A stretch of DNA of 41,931 nucleotides. Origin: an uncultured Lachnospiraceae bacterium (GTDB taxonomy: Bacteria; Bacillota; Clostridia; Lachnospirales; Lachnospiraceae). The position numbers and the translations under genes are program-made. Shown here piece by piece: positions 16,657 through 25,512 of the stretch. The stretch lies in contig CAJUHP010000032.1 of the NCBI GenBank assembly GCA_910586125.1, positions 1 to 41,931 of the forward strand, read 5' to 3'. The notes below the pieces were generated by a model. The model saw nothing but the letters and a program-made list of their open reading frames with translations. It was not told the DNA's origin and did not search any database. Each line of letters begins with the position of its first letter. Within the stretch, counting starts at the first letter, position 1.

Positions 16657-17706
16657 CTAGGAAAAGTACTTGTCATAGATCGCATAAAAATCCGCCTCGG
16701 TATCCGGAACCTCCGTCTCAAAAGAAAACTTTTTCCAGCTTTCACTGTCGGACAAAATCAGCAGATTTTTGATAAATCCATTGTACTCCTGATAAAACAG
16801 TTCGGCGCTCCTCCTCTGGCGTATCACTTCTTTGTTGGCGGCTGTCAGATCCGGAATCAGATTGCTGACGCAGCGAACCACATAAAACGCGGTGTCTGTC
16901 TCGATGACGCCGCTGACCTCCCCGCTTCCCAGCGCAAACACTGCCTGTTCCCACGCCTCCTCCACATCGTAACGGCTGACCTGGATACTGCCGGCTTCCT
17001 CGCTGGAATAAACCTCCTGCAAGTTGGCAAAGGAATCTCCCGAAGCGGCGCGCCCGGCTGCCTCCTCCGCCCTGGCCCGAAGCGCCTGCATTTCACTGTC
17101 CATAAGCGGGACAAGGGAACCGTCCTCCTCCTGCTGCTGCACTTTGGGAAAGATAATCTGCTGTACTTCGATGACCCGCGCTTCGTCGTCGCTGATCTCC
17201 CCAGCCGCGGCGGCCGTCACCTGGGATACCAGAAGCTCTGCCAGACGGTATTCCTGATACAGACGGGACAGATCTTTCTCAGAAAGCCCCAGATAGGCCG
17301 CCGCGTCTTCCTTTAGAGAGGACAGATACTCTGCCGCGGCCGCGTCCGCCTGTTTTTTCTCCTCCTCGCTCAGCGCGATCCCACGCTTTTGCGCCATCAC
17401 AACCATACATTTCAACTGCGAAAGAAAAACTTCCAGCTTTTTTTTCATATAGCCGGCAAAGCTTTCCTCCTCCACTGGTATCTTCCAGATATTTTCACCG
17501 TAAGCGGCCTCATACCGGTTTTTCTGATTCATCAAAAACAGTCTTGCCTCGGCCTCCGTACAAGATATATCCTCTACCCGAAACAGCTCTCCCGGCCCCA
17601 GTCCCGTGACCCACTTCAGTTCCACGTCGTCCCGGCAGCCCGCTGTCAGAAGCAAAAAGATCAGGACAAGCGCCGCCAGGCAGTACTTTGGAATTCTTTT
17701 CCTCAT
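16657..17706 (-). CDS. PpiC/SurA-like peptidyl-prolyl isomerase lipoprotein
   Basis: 349 residues. A lipoprotein signal with lipobox LTAGC (Cys24) places it on the outer face of the membrane. A SurA_N-like helical region follows (residues ~45-180). Then comes a parvulin-type domain: VQQIIFPKVQ..., a helix with ARAEEAAGRAASGDSFANLQEVYS, and VIETDTAFYVVRCVS. The domain resembles PrsA foldases that help secreted proteins fold. Its start overlaps the HAD-gene stop by four bases (ATGA), indicating translational coupling in a five-gene leftward operon. Confidence 0.88.
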   Translation of the reverse strand: MRKRIPKYCLAALVLIFLLLTAGCRDDVELKWVTGLGPGELFRVEDISCTEAEARLFLMNQKNRYEAAYGENIWKIPVEEESFAGYMKKKLEVFLSQLKCMVVMAQKRGIALSEEEKKQADAAAAEYLSSLKEDAAAYLGLSEKDLSRLYQEYRLAELLVSQVTAAAAGEISDDEARVIEVQQIIFPKVQQQEEDGSLVPLMDSEMQALRARAEEAAGRAASGDSFANLQEVYSSEEAGSIQVSRYDVEEAWEQAVFALGSGEVSGVIETDTAFYVVRCVSNLIPDLTAANKEVIRQRRSAELFYQEYNGFIKNLLILSDSESWKKFSFETEVPDTEADFYAIYDKYFS

Positions 17707-18512
17707 AAATTCTCCTGCTCCTTTGCAAGCAATGCCTTGAGTACACGCAAGACCCCGTCCTCATCGCAGCGCCCGGTCCGAAAGCGGGCTGCCGCCTTTA
17801 CTTCTTGCAGAGCATTCTCCACGGCATAACTGTAATAGCCCTGCCCCATCATCTCGATATCGTTGCGCTGATCTCCAAAGACCATCGTCTCCTGCTGGGT
17901 TATCCCCAAGCTGTCCTGCAGATACGCAACGGCCCGGCCCTTATTGGTGTCCCGGCGCTGTACGTCCACCCACATGGTCCCGGAGGTGACTACCGCGTAG
18001 CGTTCCCGCCATTCTTCCATAAAACCCTTCAGAACCGTATCCACCTGATGGCCGCTGTGATAGATACTCACTGATACAATGGGATCCGGCACACAGAGAA
18101 GATCGTCCACCAGACAGACCTTTGTCCCGTAGCTGTGCATGATCCAGTCTCGAAACGCCTCGTCTTTTGTCTCCAGATAGCCGTTTTGCACGCCGTCCAG
18201 CTCGATCTCACAGCCCGGAATCTGCCGGATCTGACGCACCATCTCACAGATATCCCGCTGATCCACATCCCAGTGAAACAGAGTCCGTCTGCTGGTGGCA
18301 ATCATGGCTCCTCCCAGAGCAATGAGAAACAGTTTGTCTTCCACCGGCGCAAACAGGCTGCGGATACTGGAGACGGCCCGCCCGCTGGCGATGGCAAAAT
18401 GAATCCCCTTCTCGTGCAGCCGGTCAATCACTTCAAACAATTCCGGATTGATCTGTCTCGTTCCATCCGGCACAAGCGTTCCGTCCACGTCGGAACAAAT
18501 CAGTCGAATCAT
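17703..18512 (-). CDS. Cof-type HAD-IIB phosphatase
   Basis: 269 residues. CSDVDGTLVPDG carries the nucleophile D8 and acid/base D10. FAIASGRAVSSIRSL is HAD motif II with its Ser, and VFGDQRNDIEMM is motif IV. The cap between motifs is of the Cof (type IIB) kind, acting on sugar phosphates, flavin or pyridoxal phosphates. The neighbouring vitamin B6 kinase makes PLP a reasonable candidate substrate, which is inference. The start overlaps the maf stop by four bases. Confidence 0.92.
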   Translation of the reverse strand: MIRLICSDVDGTLVPDGTRQINPELFEVIDRLHEKGIHFAIASGRAVSSIRSLFAPVEDKLFLIALGGAMIATSRRTLFHWDVDQRDICEMVRQIRQIPGCEIELDGVQNGYLETKDEAFRDWIMHSYGTKVCLVDDLLCVPDPIVSVSIYHSGHQVDTVLKGFMEEWRERYAVVTSGTMWVDVQRRDTNKGRAVAYLQDSLGITQQETMVFGDQRNDIEMMGQGYYSYAVENALQEVKAAARFRTGRCDEDGVLRVLKALLAKEQENL

Positions 18513-19084
18513 TCTTCCAACCTCGCTTTCAGCTCCTGATACAGCCGCCCCACCGGCAGGCCCACGATATTGTGGTAGCTGCCGCGGATGCTTTCCACAT
18601 AGGCCGCAAAGCATCCCTGTATCCCGTAGGCCCCCGCCTTATCGAGCGGCTCCCCAGTCGCCGCATAGCGGCGGATCTCTTCCTGACTCATGGGATAAAA
18701 CGTGACCGTCGTCGCTTCATAGAATGTAATGCACTCGTCCCCGTCCTTCCCCTTATCCACAATGGTGACGCCCGTGTAAACCTGATGGCTGCGGCCCTGC
18801 AGCTTCCACAGCATCTGGACGGCGCGCTCTGTCGTGCCGGGCTTACCCAAAATCTCCCCGTCTATGGCCACCACCGTGTCCGCGCCGATGACGATGGTTC
18901 CGATTTCCATATACGAGGCCACATCCATCGCCTTCTGCCTGGACAGCTCCTGCACAACCGCATCGGGCGGACCGGGTATCATTTTTTCTTCTTTCAGGCT
19001 GGGGCAGATCCGAAAGGCCAGACCAATCTGCGCGAGCAGCTCTTTTCTCCTGGGCGAAGCGGAAGCCAATACGATTGTCTTCAA
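18509..19084 (-). CDS. maf: Maf nucleotide pyrophosphatase
   Basis: 191 residues, the normal size. Maf proteins hydrolyse non-canonical or excess nucleotides (dTTP/UTP type). LASASPRRKELLAQIG is the N-terminal signature; GADTVVAIDGEILGKP and DKAGAYGIQGCFAAYVESIRGSYHN carry the remaining catalytic residues. It overlaps both neighbours by four bases. Confidence 0.95.
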   Translation of the reverse strand: MKTIVLASASPRRKELLAQIGLAFRICPSLKEEKMIPGPPDAVVQELSRQKAMDVASYMEIGTIVIGADTVVAIDGEILGKPGTTERAVQMLWKLQGRSHQVYTGVTIVDKGKDGDECITFYEATTVTFYPMSQEEIRRYAATGEPLDKAGAYGIQGCFAAYVESIRGSYHNIVGLPVGRLYQELKARLEE

Positions 19085-19941
19085 TTTTCTTTCCTCCTGT
19101 CATGCAGCAGATACAGATATTCTTCAAAACAGACGCCGTCCGTGGCGGGAATCTCCAGCTCCATGGAACGCAGAATACAGCGGCGGACAAACTGGGACGC
19201 CTTCTTTACCGACCGGGCAAAGGGTACGCCGTTCACCGCATCCGCCGCTATCATGGAGGCAAACAGATCCCCGGTGCCGCATCGCTGTGTCCCCGCCCGG
19301 TGCGTCCGCAGAAACTGGAGGTTTTCCCCTCTGTCATATACAAAATTGGCAATGTATTCTCCCTGACGAATCCCTGTGATGACGACGCGCCCCGGTCCCA
19401 TGGCGGAAAGCTGCCTGGCCATCTCTTCAATTTCCTTTTTTTTCCAGCCGCTGTCTTGATAGGGATGATCCGTCAAAAGACAGGCTTCCGTCAGATTGGG
19501 CGTCAAAATATCGGCTTTCGCAGCCAGGCGCTTCATCTCGCCGCATAGCTGCGGCGTGCAGGTGGCATAGGGACGGCCGTGATCTCCCATGACCGGATCG
19601 ATGATAACTTGAGTCCGTCCCGTCCGAAACGACTGAATAAAGTCTGAAACGATAGCGATCTGCCGGCAGGAACCCAAAAACCCGGTATAGATCCCTTCAA
19701 ACTCCAGCGACAGCCTTTTCCAGTTCTCAATATATTCCACCATTCGGTCCGTGTAATCGTCAAAAAAATAGTGGGGAAACGCGGTATGATTGGAAAAGAT
19801 TGATGTGGGGACCACACAGCACTGCACCTGCATGGCGGAAATCACCGGCAAGGCCACGGTCATGGAGCAGCGGCCAAAACCGGAGATATCCTGAATCACT
19901 GCTATTTTCTTTTGTCTGTTATGAGAAATCATCTCTGTCAT
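19081..19941 (-). CDS. pdxY: pyridoxal/pyridoxamine kinase (ribokinase superfamily)
   Basis: 286 residues. IAVIQDISGFGRCSMTVALPVISAMQ is the PdxK/PdxY N-terminus. DPVMGDHGRPY and GTGDLFASMIAADAVNG provide the metal/phosphate loop and catalytic Asp. It phosphorylates B6 vitamers to their 5'-phosphates. It lies 30 bp after a predicted vitamin-uptake S component, giving a salvage pair. Start ATG at 19941 with GGGGGA upstream. The symbol follows the family, not a test of pyridoxal versus pyridoxamine preference. Confidence 0.93.
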   Translation of the reverse strand: MTEMISHNRQKKIAVIQDISGFGRCSMTVALPVISAMQVQCCVVPTSIFSNHTAFPHYFFDDYTDRMVEYIENWKRLSLEFEGIYTGFLGSCRQIAIVSDFIQSFRTGRTQVIIDPVMGDHGRPYATCTPQLCGEMKRLAAKADILTPNLTEACLLTDHPYQDSGWKKKEIEEMARQLSAMGPGRVVITGIRQGEYIANFVYDRGENLQFLRTHRAGTQRCGTGDLFASMIAADAVNGVPFARSVKKASQFVRRCILRSMELEIPATDGVCFEEYLYLLHDRRKEN

Positions 19942-19971
19942 GCTATCCCCCGCCGCGGCCTGCCGCCCCTC

Positions 19972-20559
19972 TCAGATTTCCGGCAGCATCCCGGATTTCC
20001 TCAGAACCGGACGGACGGCCATATAGATCACGGTCACGGCAATGGCAGACAATACCGCATTGGTCCCCGTTGTCACAAAATTCCATTTCAGTACCAGCTC
20101 GGCCGCCGGTTTTCCGATGATATATAATTTATAGTAATACCCGAAAATCGGATCAAAAATCACGTTGAAGCCCAGACCGCACACAGCGGACAGGACGGTC
20201 CACTGAAAAATTTTTTTGCTGTCCGTCTGCCGGTTGATATGTCCGATCCGGTGTGCCGTCACTCCGGCGATGGCGCCAATCGCAAATTTTAGAAGGAATG
20301 TCTTGGGCGCGTAGATCACGTAGATCGGGTCCATCAGGTCCCCGATCGTCATACCGATGGCTCCGCCCAAGCCGCCGTAAAAGCTGCCGGTCAGCAGCGC
20401 GCCCAGCACACAGATCGTATTGCCCAGATGAAACGAAGTGGCGTCCCCTCCCGGCAGCGGCACCTTGATCTGCAGAAAGGTAAACGCCACATACGACAGC
20501 GCCGCCATCAGGCCCGTCAGCGCAATCTTGTACACTCTCTTGTCTTTTAAGTCGCTCAT
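19972..20559 (-). CDS. ECF transporter S component, probably for vitamin B6
   Basis: 195 residues with about six hydrophobic segments. LTGLMAALSYVAFTFLQIKVPLPGG and HLGNTICVLGALLTGSFYGGLGGAIGMTIGDL are typical S-component features: substrate loop after helix 1, small-residue helix packing. It would bind a vitamin and use a shared EcfAA'T module, not present here. The B6 role is inferred from the downstream kinase and the PdxR-like upstream repeats. Start 20559 follows GAGGAG. Confidence 0.88.
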   Translation of the reverse strand: MSDLKDKRVYKIALTGLMAALSYVAFTFLQIKVPLPGGDATSFHLGNTICVLGALLTGSFYGGLGGAIGMTIGDLMDPIYVIYAPKTFLLKFAIGAIAGVTAHRIGHINRQTDSKKIFQWTVLSAVCGLGFNVIFDPIFGYYYKLYIIGKPAAELVLKWNFVTTGTNAVLSAIAVTVIYMAVRPVLRKSGMLPEI

Positions 20560-20605
20560 AATAGTCTCCTCTTCCCAGACTCTCGTCTGCTGTAATGTTT
20601 TTCCT

Positions 20606-20634
20606 ATCATAAGCGCTAAATGGCCCGTTTACAA
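20606..20634 (-). promoter_or_regulatory. promoter of the S component/pyridoxal kinase operon
   Basis: Leftward -35 TTGTAA, 17-bp spacer, -10 TATGAT, about 45 bp before the start codon. Confidence 0.75.
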
Positions 20635-20636
20635 TA

Positions 20637-20668
20637 TCCAGTTTTTATCTTTTTATACAGTCCAGTTT
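20637..20668 (-). promoter_or_regulatory. candidate PdxR (MocR-type) operator: two direct repeats
   Basis: AAACTGGA occurs twice, 24 bp apart start to start, ending three bases upstream of the -35. MocR/GntR-type PdxR activators of vitamin B6 genes are known to bind direct repeats just upstream of -35. The repeats and spacing are visible; the regulator assignment is inferred from the downstream genes. Confidence 0.6.
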
Positions 20669-20677
20669 CCACTTTGT

Positions 20678-21388
20678 TTAATCATTTGCTTCCACTGCCA
20701 GTAAAAGTCCCGATGAAAAGTCCAGAACCGCCTCTTCTTGCTCGATTTCATTGCTGACGCACCGGGTAGACTCCGCCCCCAGAACCATATGGTATTCTTT
20801 CAGCGGATACCGAAAACCGGTCAGTGTGATCGGAAAAACCTCCTCCGACAGCGGAAGAAATGAGATGTAGGGATAGCGATCCCTCTCCCGGTAAAAGACC
20901 GTCCGCCCGCTTACCAGACGAATTCGGTTGTTCCCATCTAACAGAATACAGTGAAGTCCCAGATCCTCAGCCGTCTTCAGCAGATGAATATTGGAGAGCG
21001 TATGGTCCAGACGGGTTCCGGTTGCTCCCATCAGCGTCAGCCTTTTCACGCCGGCTTCTCTCGCCGTCTCAAAGGCCAGCTCCGTATCGCTCTGATCCTT
21101 CTCCGGGCGGTGGCGCTCCAGGCGAAATCCCTCGCAGCCTGTATACCATGCCAAAGCCTCGGATGACACCGAGTCAAAATCGCCCACGGCAATATCCGGC
21201 GCCTCCCGCAGAGCACAAAACGCTTCCAGACCGCGGTCCGCCGCAATCAAAAGCCCGCCCGCCTGCCGGATTCGATCCGCTTCCTCACGAAACCGCGCCA
21301 AATCGATCTGCCCGCCCGCCGCAATCAGCGCCTCCCTCTGCGCCGGCTCGCCGCTCTGTCTCCTACTCTCCCTTCTGTTCTCTGCCAT
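20678..21388 (-). CDS. thiN: thiamine pyrophosphokinase
   Basis: 236 residues. ALIAAGGQID starts the nucleotide-binding domain, GLLIAADRGLEAF and VGDFDSVS carry conserved Asp residues, and EKDQSDTELAFETA plus GATGTRLDHTLSN are the TPK catalytic blocks. The C-terminal beta domain ends CVSNEIEQEEAVLDFSSGLLL. It converts thiamine to thiamine diphosphate. Its start overlaps rpe by 26 bases, so an internal start is possible, but the order rsgA-rpe-thiN is conserved in Firmicutes. Confidence 0.94.
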   Translation of the reverse strand: MAENRRESRRQSGEPAQREALIAAGGQIDLARFREEADRIRQAGGLLIAADRGLEAFCALREAPDIAVGDFDSVSSEALAWYTGCEGFRLERHRPEKDQSDTELAFETAREAGVKRLTLMGATGTRLDHTLSNIHLLKTAEDLGLHCILLDGNNRIRLVSGRTVFYRERDRYPYISFLPLSEEVFPITLTGFRYPLKEYHMVLGAESTRCVSNEIEQEEAVLDFSSGLLLAVEAND

Positions 21389-22040
21389 ACTCTGTCATAC
21401 GCTCCTGAAACTGTCTTACATTTTCTTTCAGACTGCCGTGAAATACGGCCGAACCAGCCACGACAATATCCGCCCCGGCCGCTATTACTTCCCCCACATT
21501 GGACAGAGCCACCCCGCCGTCCACCTGAATCTTTGCCGAAAGCCCCCTCTCGGCAATCCGGCGCCGCAGAAGGCGGATCTTATCCGTCGCATAGGGAATA
21601 TACTTCTGACCGCTGTACCCCGGATTGACCGACATCAAAAGTACCATATCAAGCTCTGGCAGAATGTGATCAAGCACACACAGGGGAGTGGCCGGATTCA
21701 GCGCCGCACCGGCTTTTTTCCCGCAGTCATGAATCTGGCCGACAACCCGATCCAGATGTATGCAGGCTTCCGTATGCACCGTAATCACATCGGCCCCGGC
21801 TTTGGCCATCTCTTCAATGTAGCGTCCCGGCTCCTCCACCATCATATGCACGTCAAAAACCTGATGGCTGCAGGGCCGTATGGAGGCGATCACCGGGGTT
21901 CCAAAGCTGATGCTGGGAACAAAACGGCCGTCCATCACGTCGATGTGAAGCCAGGGCGCGCCCGCCTCCTCCAAGGTGCGGATCTGCTGTTCCAAATTGC
22001 CGAAATCAGCGGCAAGAATCGAGGGGGACAGAATACTCAT
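21363..22040 (-). CDS. rpe: ribulose-phosphate 3-epimerase
   Basis: 225 residues, a TIM barrel of the pentose phosphate pathway interconverting ribulose-5-phosphate and xylulose-5-phosphate. LSPSILAADFGNLE, HIDVMDGRFVPSISFG (metal His and catalytic Asp), DVHMMVEEP, VLLMSVNPGYSGQKYI and QVDGGVALSNV are all present in order. One base separates its start from the rsgA stop. Confidence 0.97.
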   Translation of the reverse strand: MSILSPSILAADFGNLEQQIRTLEEAGAPWLHIDVMDGRFVPSISFGTPVIASIRPCSHQVFDVHMMVEEPGRYIEEMAKAGADVITVHTEACIHLDRVVGQIHDCGKKAGAALNPATPLCVLDHILPELDMVLLMSVNPGYSGQKYIPYATDKIRLLRRRIAERGLSAKIQVDGGVALSNVGEVIAAGADIVVAGSAVFHGSLKENVRQFQERMTEYGREQKGE

Positions 22041-22041
22041 C

Positions 22042-22920
22042 TCAATATCTCCTTTGTTGTTTCAGTTCTTCGTATAGCAAAAGATAACTCTCATACCGGC
22101 CGCGGTGGATAACCCCATCCTCCACCGCCTGTTTGACCGCGCAGTCCGGCTCTCTGTAATGAAGGCAGCCCGGAAACCGGCACCGGCATTCAAACCGGGC
22201 AAATTCCGGATAATAGCATTTTAGATCCTCCGCCTCCACCGACGCCGGAAATACCGAGCCGAAGCCCGGCGTATCCATCACAAAACTTTCCTCCCCCACC
22301 GCCACAATCTCCGCATGGCGGGTCGTATGACGGCCCCGCTTGATTTTCTCGCTGACGCTCCCGGTCTCCATCGCCGCCTCCGGCGCCAGCGTATTTAAGA
22401 GCGTGGACTTTCCAACGCCTGAAGGGCCGGCCAGCACCGTAGTCCGGCCCTTGAGACAGTCTCGCAGCCTCTCGATCCCCTGTCCGGTTCGGCTGCTGAT
22501 GAAAAACACCGGATAGCCGGCCTCCCGGTAATGATCTGACAGATCCTGCCGCTCTTTCTCTCCGGCCAAGTCCATCTTACTGAATGCGATCATACAGGGA
22601 ATATCCCTCTCCTCCATCATCACCAGAAAACGATCCAGCAGGATAAAACTGGGATCGGGTTCTTTTGATGCAAAAATAACCAATGCCTGATCCACATTGG
22701 CCGCCAAAGGCCGGATCAGCTCATTGGTTCTGGGAAGAAGCTCCAGAATCCTTCCGGTGCGGGCTTCTTCCTCCAATATATCAAATTCGACATTATCTCC
22801 TACCAGCGGCTTTCGGTTCTGATTTCTGAAAATCCCCTTGGCCCGGCACTCGTAGATTCTACTATGTCCGTCGTGGACATAGTAGAATCCGGCAATGCCT
22901 TTCATAATCTTTCCCCGCAT
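22042..22920 (-). CDS. rsgA: ribosome small-subunit-dependent GTPase RsgA
   Basis: 292 residues. An OB-fold N-terminus (GKIMKGIAGFYYVHD...ECRAKGIFR) is followed by the circularly permuted GTPase with G4-type FSKMDL, G1 GPSGVGKSTLLN and DTPGF. The C-terminal zinc site is C-R-C near FECRCRFPGC then H and C (LHYREPDC). It acts in late 30S maturation. Start 22920 (MRGKIMKGI) is chosen by family alignment; the ribosome site AAGGCGG is weak and lies within the end of prkC. Confidence 0.95.
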   Translation of the reverse strand: MRGKIMKGIAGFYYVHDGHSRIYECRAKGIFRNQNRKPLVGDNVEFDILEEEARTGRILELLPRTNELIRPLAANVDQALVIFASKEPDPSFILLDRFLVMMEERDIPCMIAFSKMDLAGEKERQDLSDHYREAGYPVFFISSRTGQGIERLRDCLKGRTTVLAGPSGVGKSTLLNTLAPEAAMETGSVSEKIKRGRHTTRHAEIVAVGEESFVMDTPGFGSVFPASVEAEDLKCYYPEFARFECRCRFPGCLHYREPDCAVKQAVEDGVIHRGRYESYLLLYEELKQQRRY

Positions 22921-22930
22921 ACACGCCGCC

Positions 22931-25495
22931 TTAGCTATCCGCGCCGTCTGTCGTCCCCGCGCTGTCCGACTCACTGCGGCTGCTTGAGGGCGCTGTGGTT
23001 GCAGGCGCGGCTGTCGTGGTGGGGGGAGCCGCTGTCGTCGTGGGGGCGGGTCCGGTGCTGATCACGATGTTCACGGTGCTTCCCGCCTTGACACTGGCGC
23101 CCTCGCCGGGATCACAGCCGATGACCGTTCCGGCAGCGGCGGAATCCTCCCGCCGGTCCTTCACATTGACATTCAGCTCCGCATCTCTCAGCGCCTTTTC
23201 CGCCGCCTCCTGCGAACTGCCGACAATCTGCGGCACCGAAACCATCTTCGGCCCCAGACTGAGTACGACGTCAATCGTCGTTCCCGGCGCCACCGCTGTG
23301 CCGGACGAATGGCTCATGGAAAGAATGGTTCCGGCAGCGGCCTCGCTGTGCTCCTGTGTCACATTCGGCGTCAGTCCTGCGTCGCGGATCAGACGTTCCA
23401 TATCCTCCTTCGTACCGCTCAGATTCGGAACCGTCACCGTGGATTTGCCCTTACTCAGCGTCACCGTCACCGACGTTCCCAGCTCCACGGAGGAATCAGC
23501 GTCGATGCTCTGTCTCATAATGTGCTCCGCCTCAATGCTGTCGCTGTAATCTTCTTCATAATTGCTGCTCAGAGACAGGCCGCGCTCCTCCAGCGCCTGA
23601 CTGGCTTCGGTCAGCGTCTTGCCGATCAGATTGGGAACCGAAACCTTGTTGGATCCCTTGCTGACCACAATCGTCACCTTGGTGCCGATCTCCACCTCCT
23701 CGCCGGCTTCCGGACTCTGGCGGATCACATCTCCGCTCTCCACCTCATCATGGTACTCCTGCTCCACCGACACTTTCAGCCCGGCTTCCTTCAAGGTGTT
23801 GATCGCCTCATCCTGGCTGTCGCCGGTCACAGAAGGGATCTCCACCATGACAATCTCCGGCCCCTTGCTGACCGTCACCTTGACCACGGAATCCTTTGCC
23901 AAAACCGTCCCGGCCTCCGGATCCACGGACATGACAATTCCGGCCTCGACCTCCTCGCTGAATTCCTCCAGCTTATCGACAATCAGGCCCGCCGTCAAAA
24001 GCGTGCTGCGCACCGTCTCAAAATCCGAATCCACCAGCCCGTCCGGGATCGTGGCATAGGCCGAATTGTCACAGACCACCACCCCTACCTGATAATGTTT
24101 ATCGACCAGATGTCCCTCCGGAAACTCCTGGTCGATCACCTTGCCGTCCTCCTCATTCGGCGCGGAAATACGCTCGATGCTGATCCCCAGATCCAGCGAA
24201 TTGAGCACCTTCTGCGCATCCCCCACCGTCATTCCCACCAGATGCGGCATGGGCGATGTCTTGCCGTCGTCCGTCGTACTGTTCTCCACCTGCGCCGCCG
24301 TCGTGCCGGGCTGTCTGCTATTTCCGCCGAATATATCAAAAGCGCGGCCCAGAATCCAGACCGCCAAAATTACGATCAGAACCGCTACGCCGATGCTGAT
24401 ATAGGTGATGATCTTTTCAAATTTCGGATCGGTTCCCTCCTCGTCCTCCTCCTCGTATTCTTCCTCTTCGTCGTACAGATCTTCGTCGTCTTCATAACCC
24501 ATCAGATAGGCCTCCTCTTCTTCATCCACCGCCGGCGTGCGGACAGAACCGGAGGCGGCAGGCGTAACCGGCGCAGACTGCACTTCGTTACGAATCTGCT
24601 CCACCTCTTCCGTACTGATGACCCGCGTCGGATCGTTGCTGCTGATCCCTGACGACATCTTCACAAAGTCTTCATCCGGCGTCATCAGGGCCCGGCGCAG
24701 GTCGGCAATCAGAGCGGCCACTCCGGAATAGCGGGCCTCCGGCTTTTTCTGCGTACATTTCATGATGATTTTTTCCAGACTGACCGGAATCATCGGCTCG
24801 TATTTGCGGGGCGGTACCATCTCGCTCTGAATATGCATCAATGCCACCTGCACTGTGGACTCTCCTTCAAAGGGTACCACGCCGGTGAGCATTTCATACA
24901 TGACAATGCCCATGGAATAAATATCGCTGCGCTCGTCGCAGTATCCGCCTCTGGCCTGCTCCGGGGAAATATAATGCACCGACCCCATGGCATTGGAGCT
25001 GATGGTCTGCGTAGACGCCGCTCTAGCGATACCGAAATCGGTGACTTTTACTTTCCCGTCACGGGAAATAATAATATTCTGAGGTTTGATATCCCGGTGG
25101 ATGATATTCTGATCGTGGGCCGCTTCCATGCCCTGGCATACCTGCATGGCGATGCCGATGGACTCGCGGATCTCCAGTTTTCCCTTTCTCTCAATGTACT
25201 TTTTCAGAGTGACGCCTTCCACCAGCTCCATCACAATATAATAGATACTCTGATCGTTGCCCACATCATACACGTTGACAATATTCGGATGAGCCAGGCA
25301 GGCAGCCGACTGCGCTTCGGCCCAGAACTTTGTGACAAAATTCTTATCCGTGCTGTATTCCTGCTTCAGAACCTTGATCGCCACCAGGCGGTTCAGCTTA
25401 TGACACCGGGCTTTATATACGTCGGACATGCCGCCGGAACCTATCTTTTCCAGAATCTCGTATCGGTCCGACAACAGCATTCCTATTCTGATCAT
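22931..25495 (-). CDS. prkC: PASTA-domain Ser/Thr protein kinase PrkC/Stk1, six PASTA repeats
   Basis: 854 residues. The kinase domain covers residues ~10-270: GSGGMSDVYKA (glycine loop), AIKVLK, HRDIKPQN, DFGIARA, SPEQARGG. An acidic linker and a transmembrane helix (~IGVAVLIVILAVWILGRAF, near residue 370) follow. I count six extracellular PASTA units, each starting with a hydrophobic-P-x-hydrophobic-x-G step, then a Thr/Pro-rich tail. Most homologues have three to five. It senses peptidoglycan and phosphorylates cell-division and translation targets. Paired with the phosphatase prpC immediately upstream. Confidence 0.96.
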   Translation of the reverse strand: MIRIGMLLSDRYEILEKIGSGGMSDVYKARCHKLNRLVAIKVLKQEYSTDKNFVTKFWAEAQSAACLAHPNIVNVYDVGNDQSIYYIVMELVEGVTLKKYIERKGKLEIRESIGIAMQVCQGMEAAHDQNIIHRDIKPQNIIISRDGKVKVTDFGIARAASTQTISSNAMGSVHYISPEQARGGYCDERSDIYSMGIVMYEMLTGVVPFEGESTVQVALMHIQSEMVPPRKYEPMIPVSLEKIIMKCTQKKPEARYSGVAALIADLRRALMTPDEDFVKMSSGISSNDPTRVISTEEVEQIRNEVQSAPVTPAASGSVRTPAVDEEEEAYLMGYEDDEDLYDEEEEYEEEDEEGTDPKFEKIITYISIGVAVLIVILAVWILGRAFDIFGGNSRQPGTTAAQVENSTTDDGKTSPMPHLVGMTVGDAQKVLNSLDLGISIERISAPNEEDGKVIDQEFPEGHLVDKHYQVGVVVCDNSAYATIPDGLVDSDFETVRSTLLTAGLIVDKLEEFSEEVEAGIVMSVDPEAGTVLAKDSVVKVTVSKGPEIVMVEIPSVTGDSQDEAINTLKEAGLKVSVEQEYHDEVESGDVIRQSPEAGEEVEIGTKVTIVVSKGSNKVSVPNLIGKTLTEASQALEERGLSLSSNYEEDYSDSIEAEHIMRQSIDADSSVELGTSVTVTLSKGKSTVTVPNLSGTKEDMERLIRDAGLTPNVTQEHSEAAAGTILSMSHSSGTAVAPGTTIDVVLSLGPKMVSVPQIVGSSQEAAEKALRDAELNVNVKDRREDSAAAGTVIGCDPGEGASVKAGSTVNIVISTGPAPTTTAAPPTTTAAPATTAPSSSRSESDSAGTTDGADS

Positions 25496-25512
25496 TGCAC
25501 TACCTCTCTTAC

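Noticed and set aside
23309..24652. 447-codon open frame antisense to prkC
   Set aside because: It lies opposite a certain gene, has no ribosome site and is His/Arg/Gln-rich, as expected of an antisense frame of GC-rich coding sequence.
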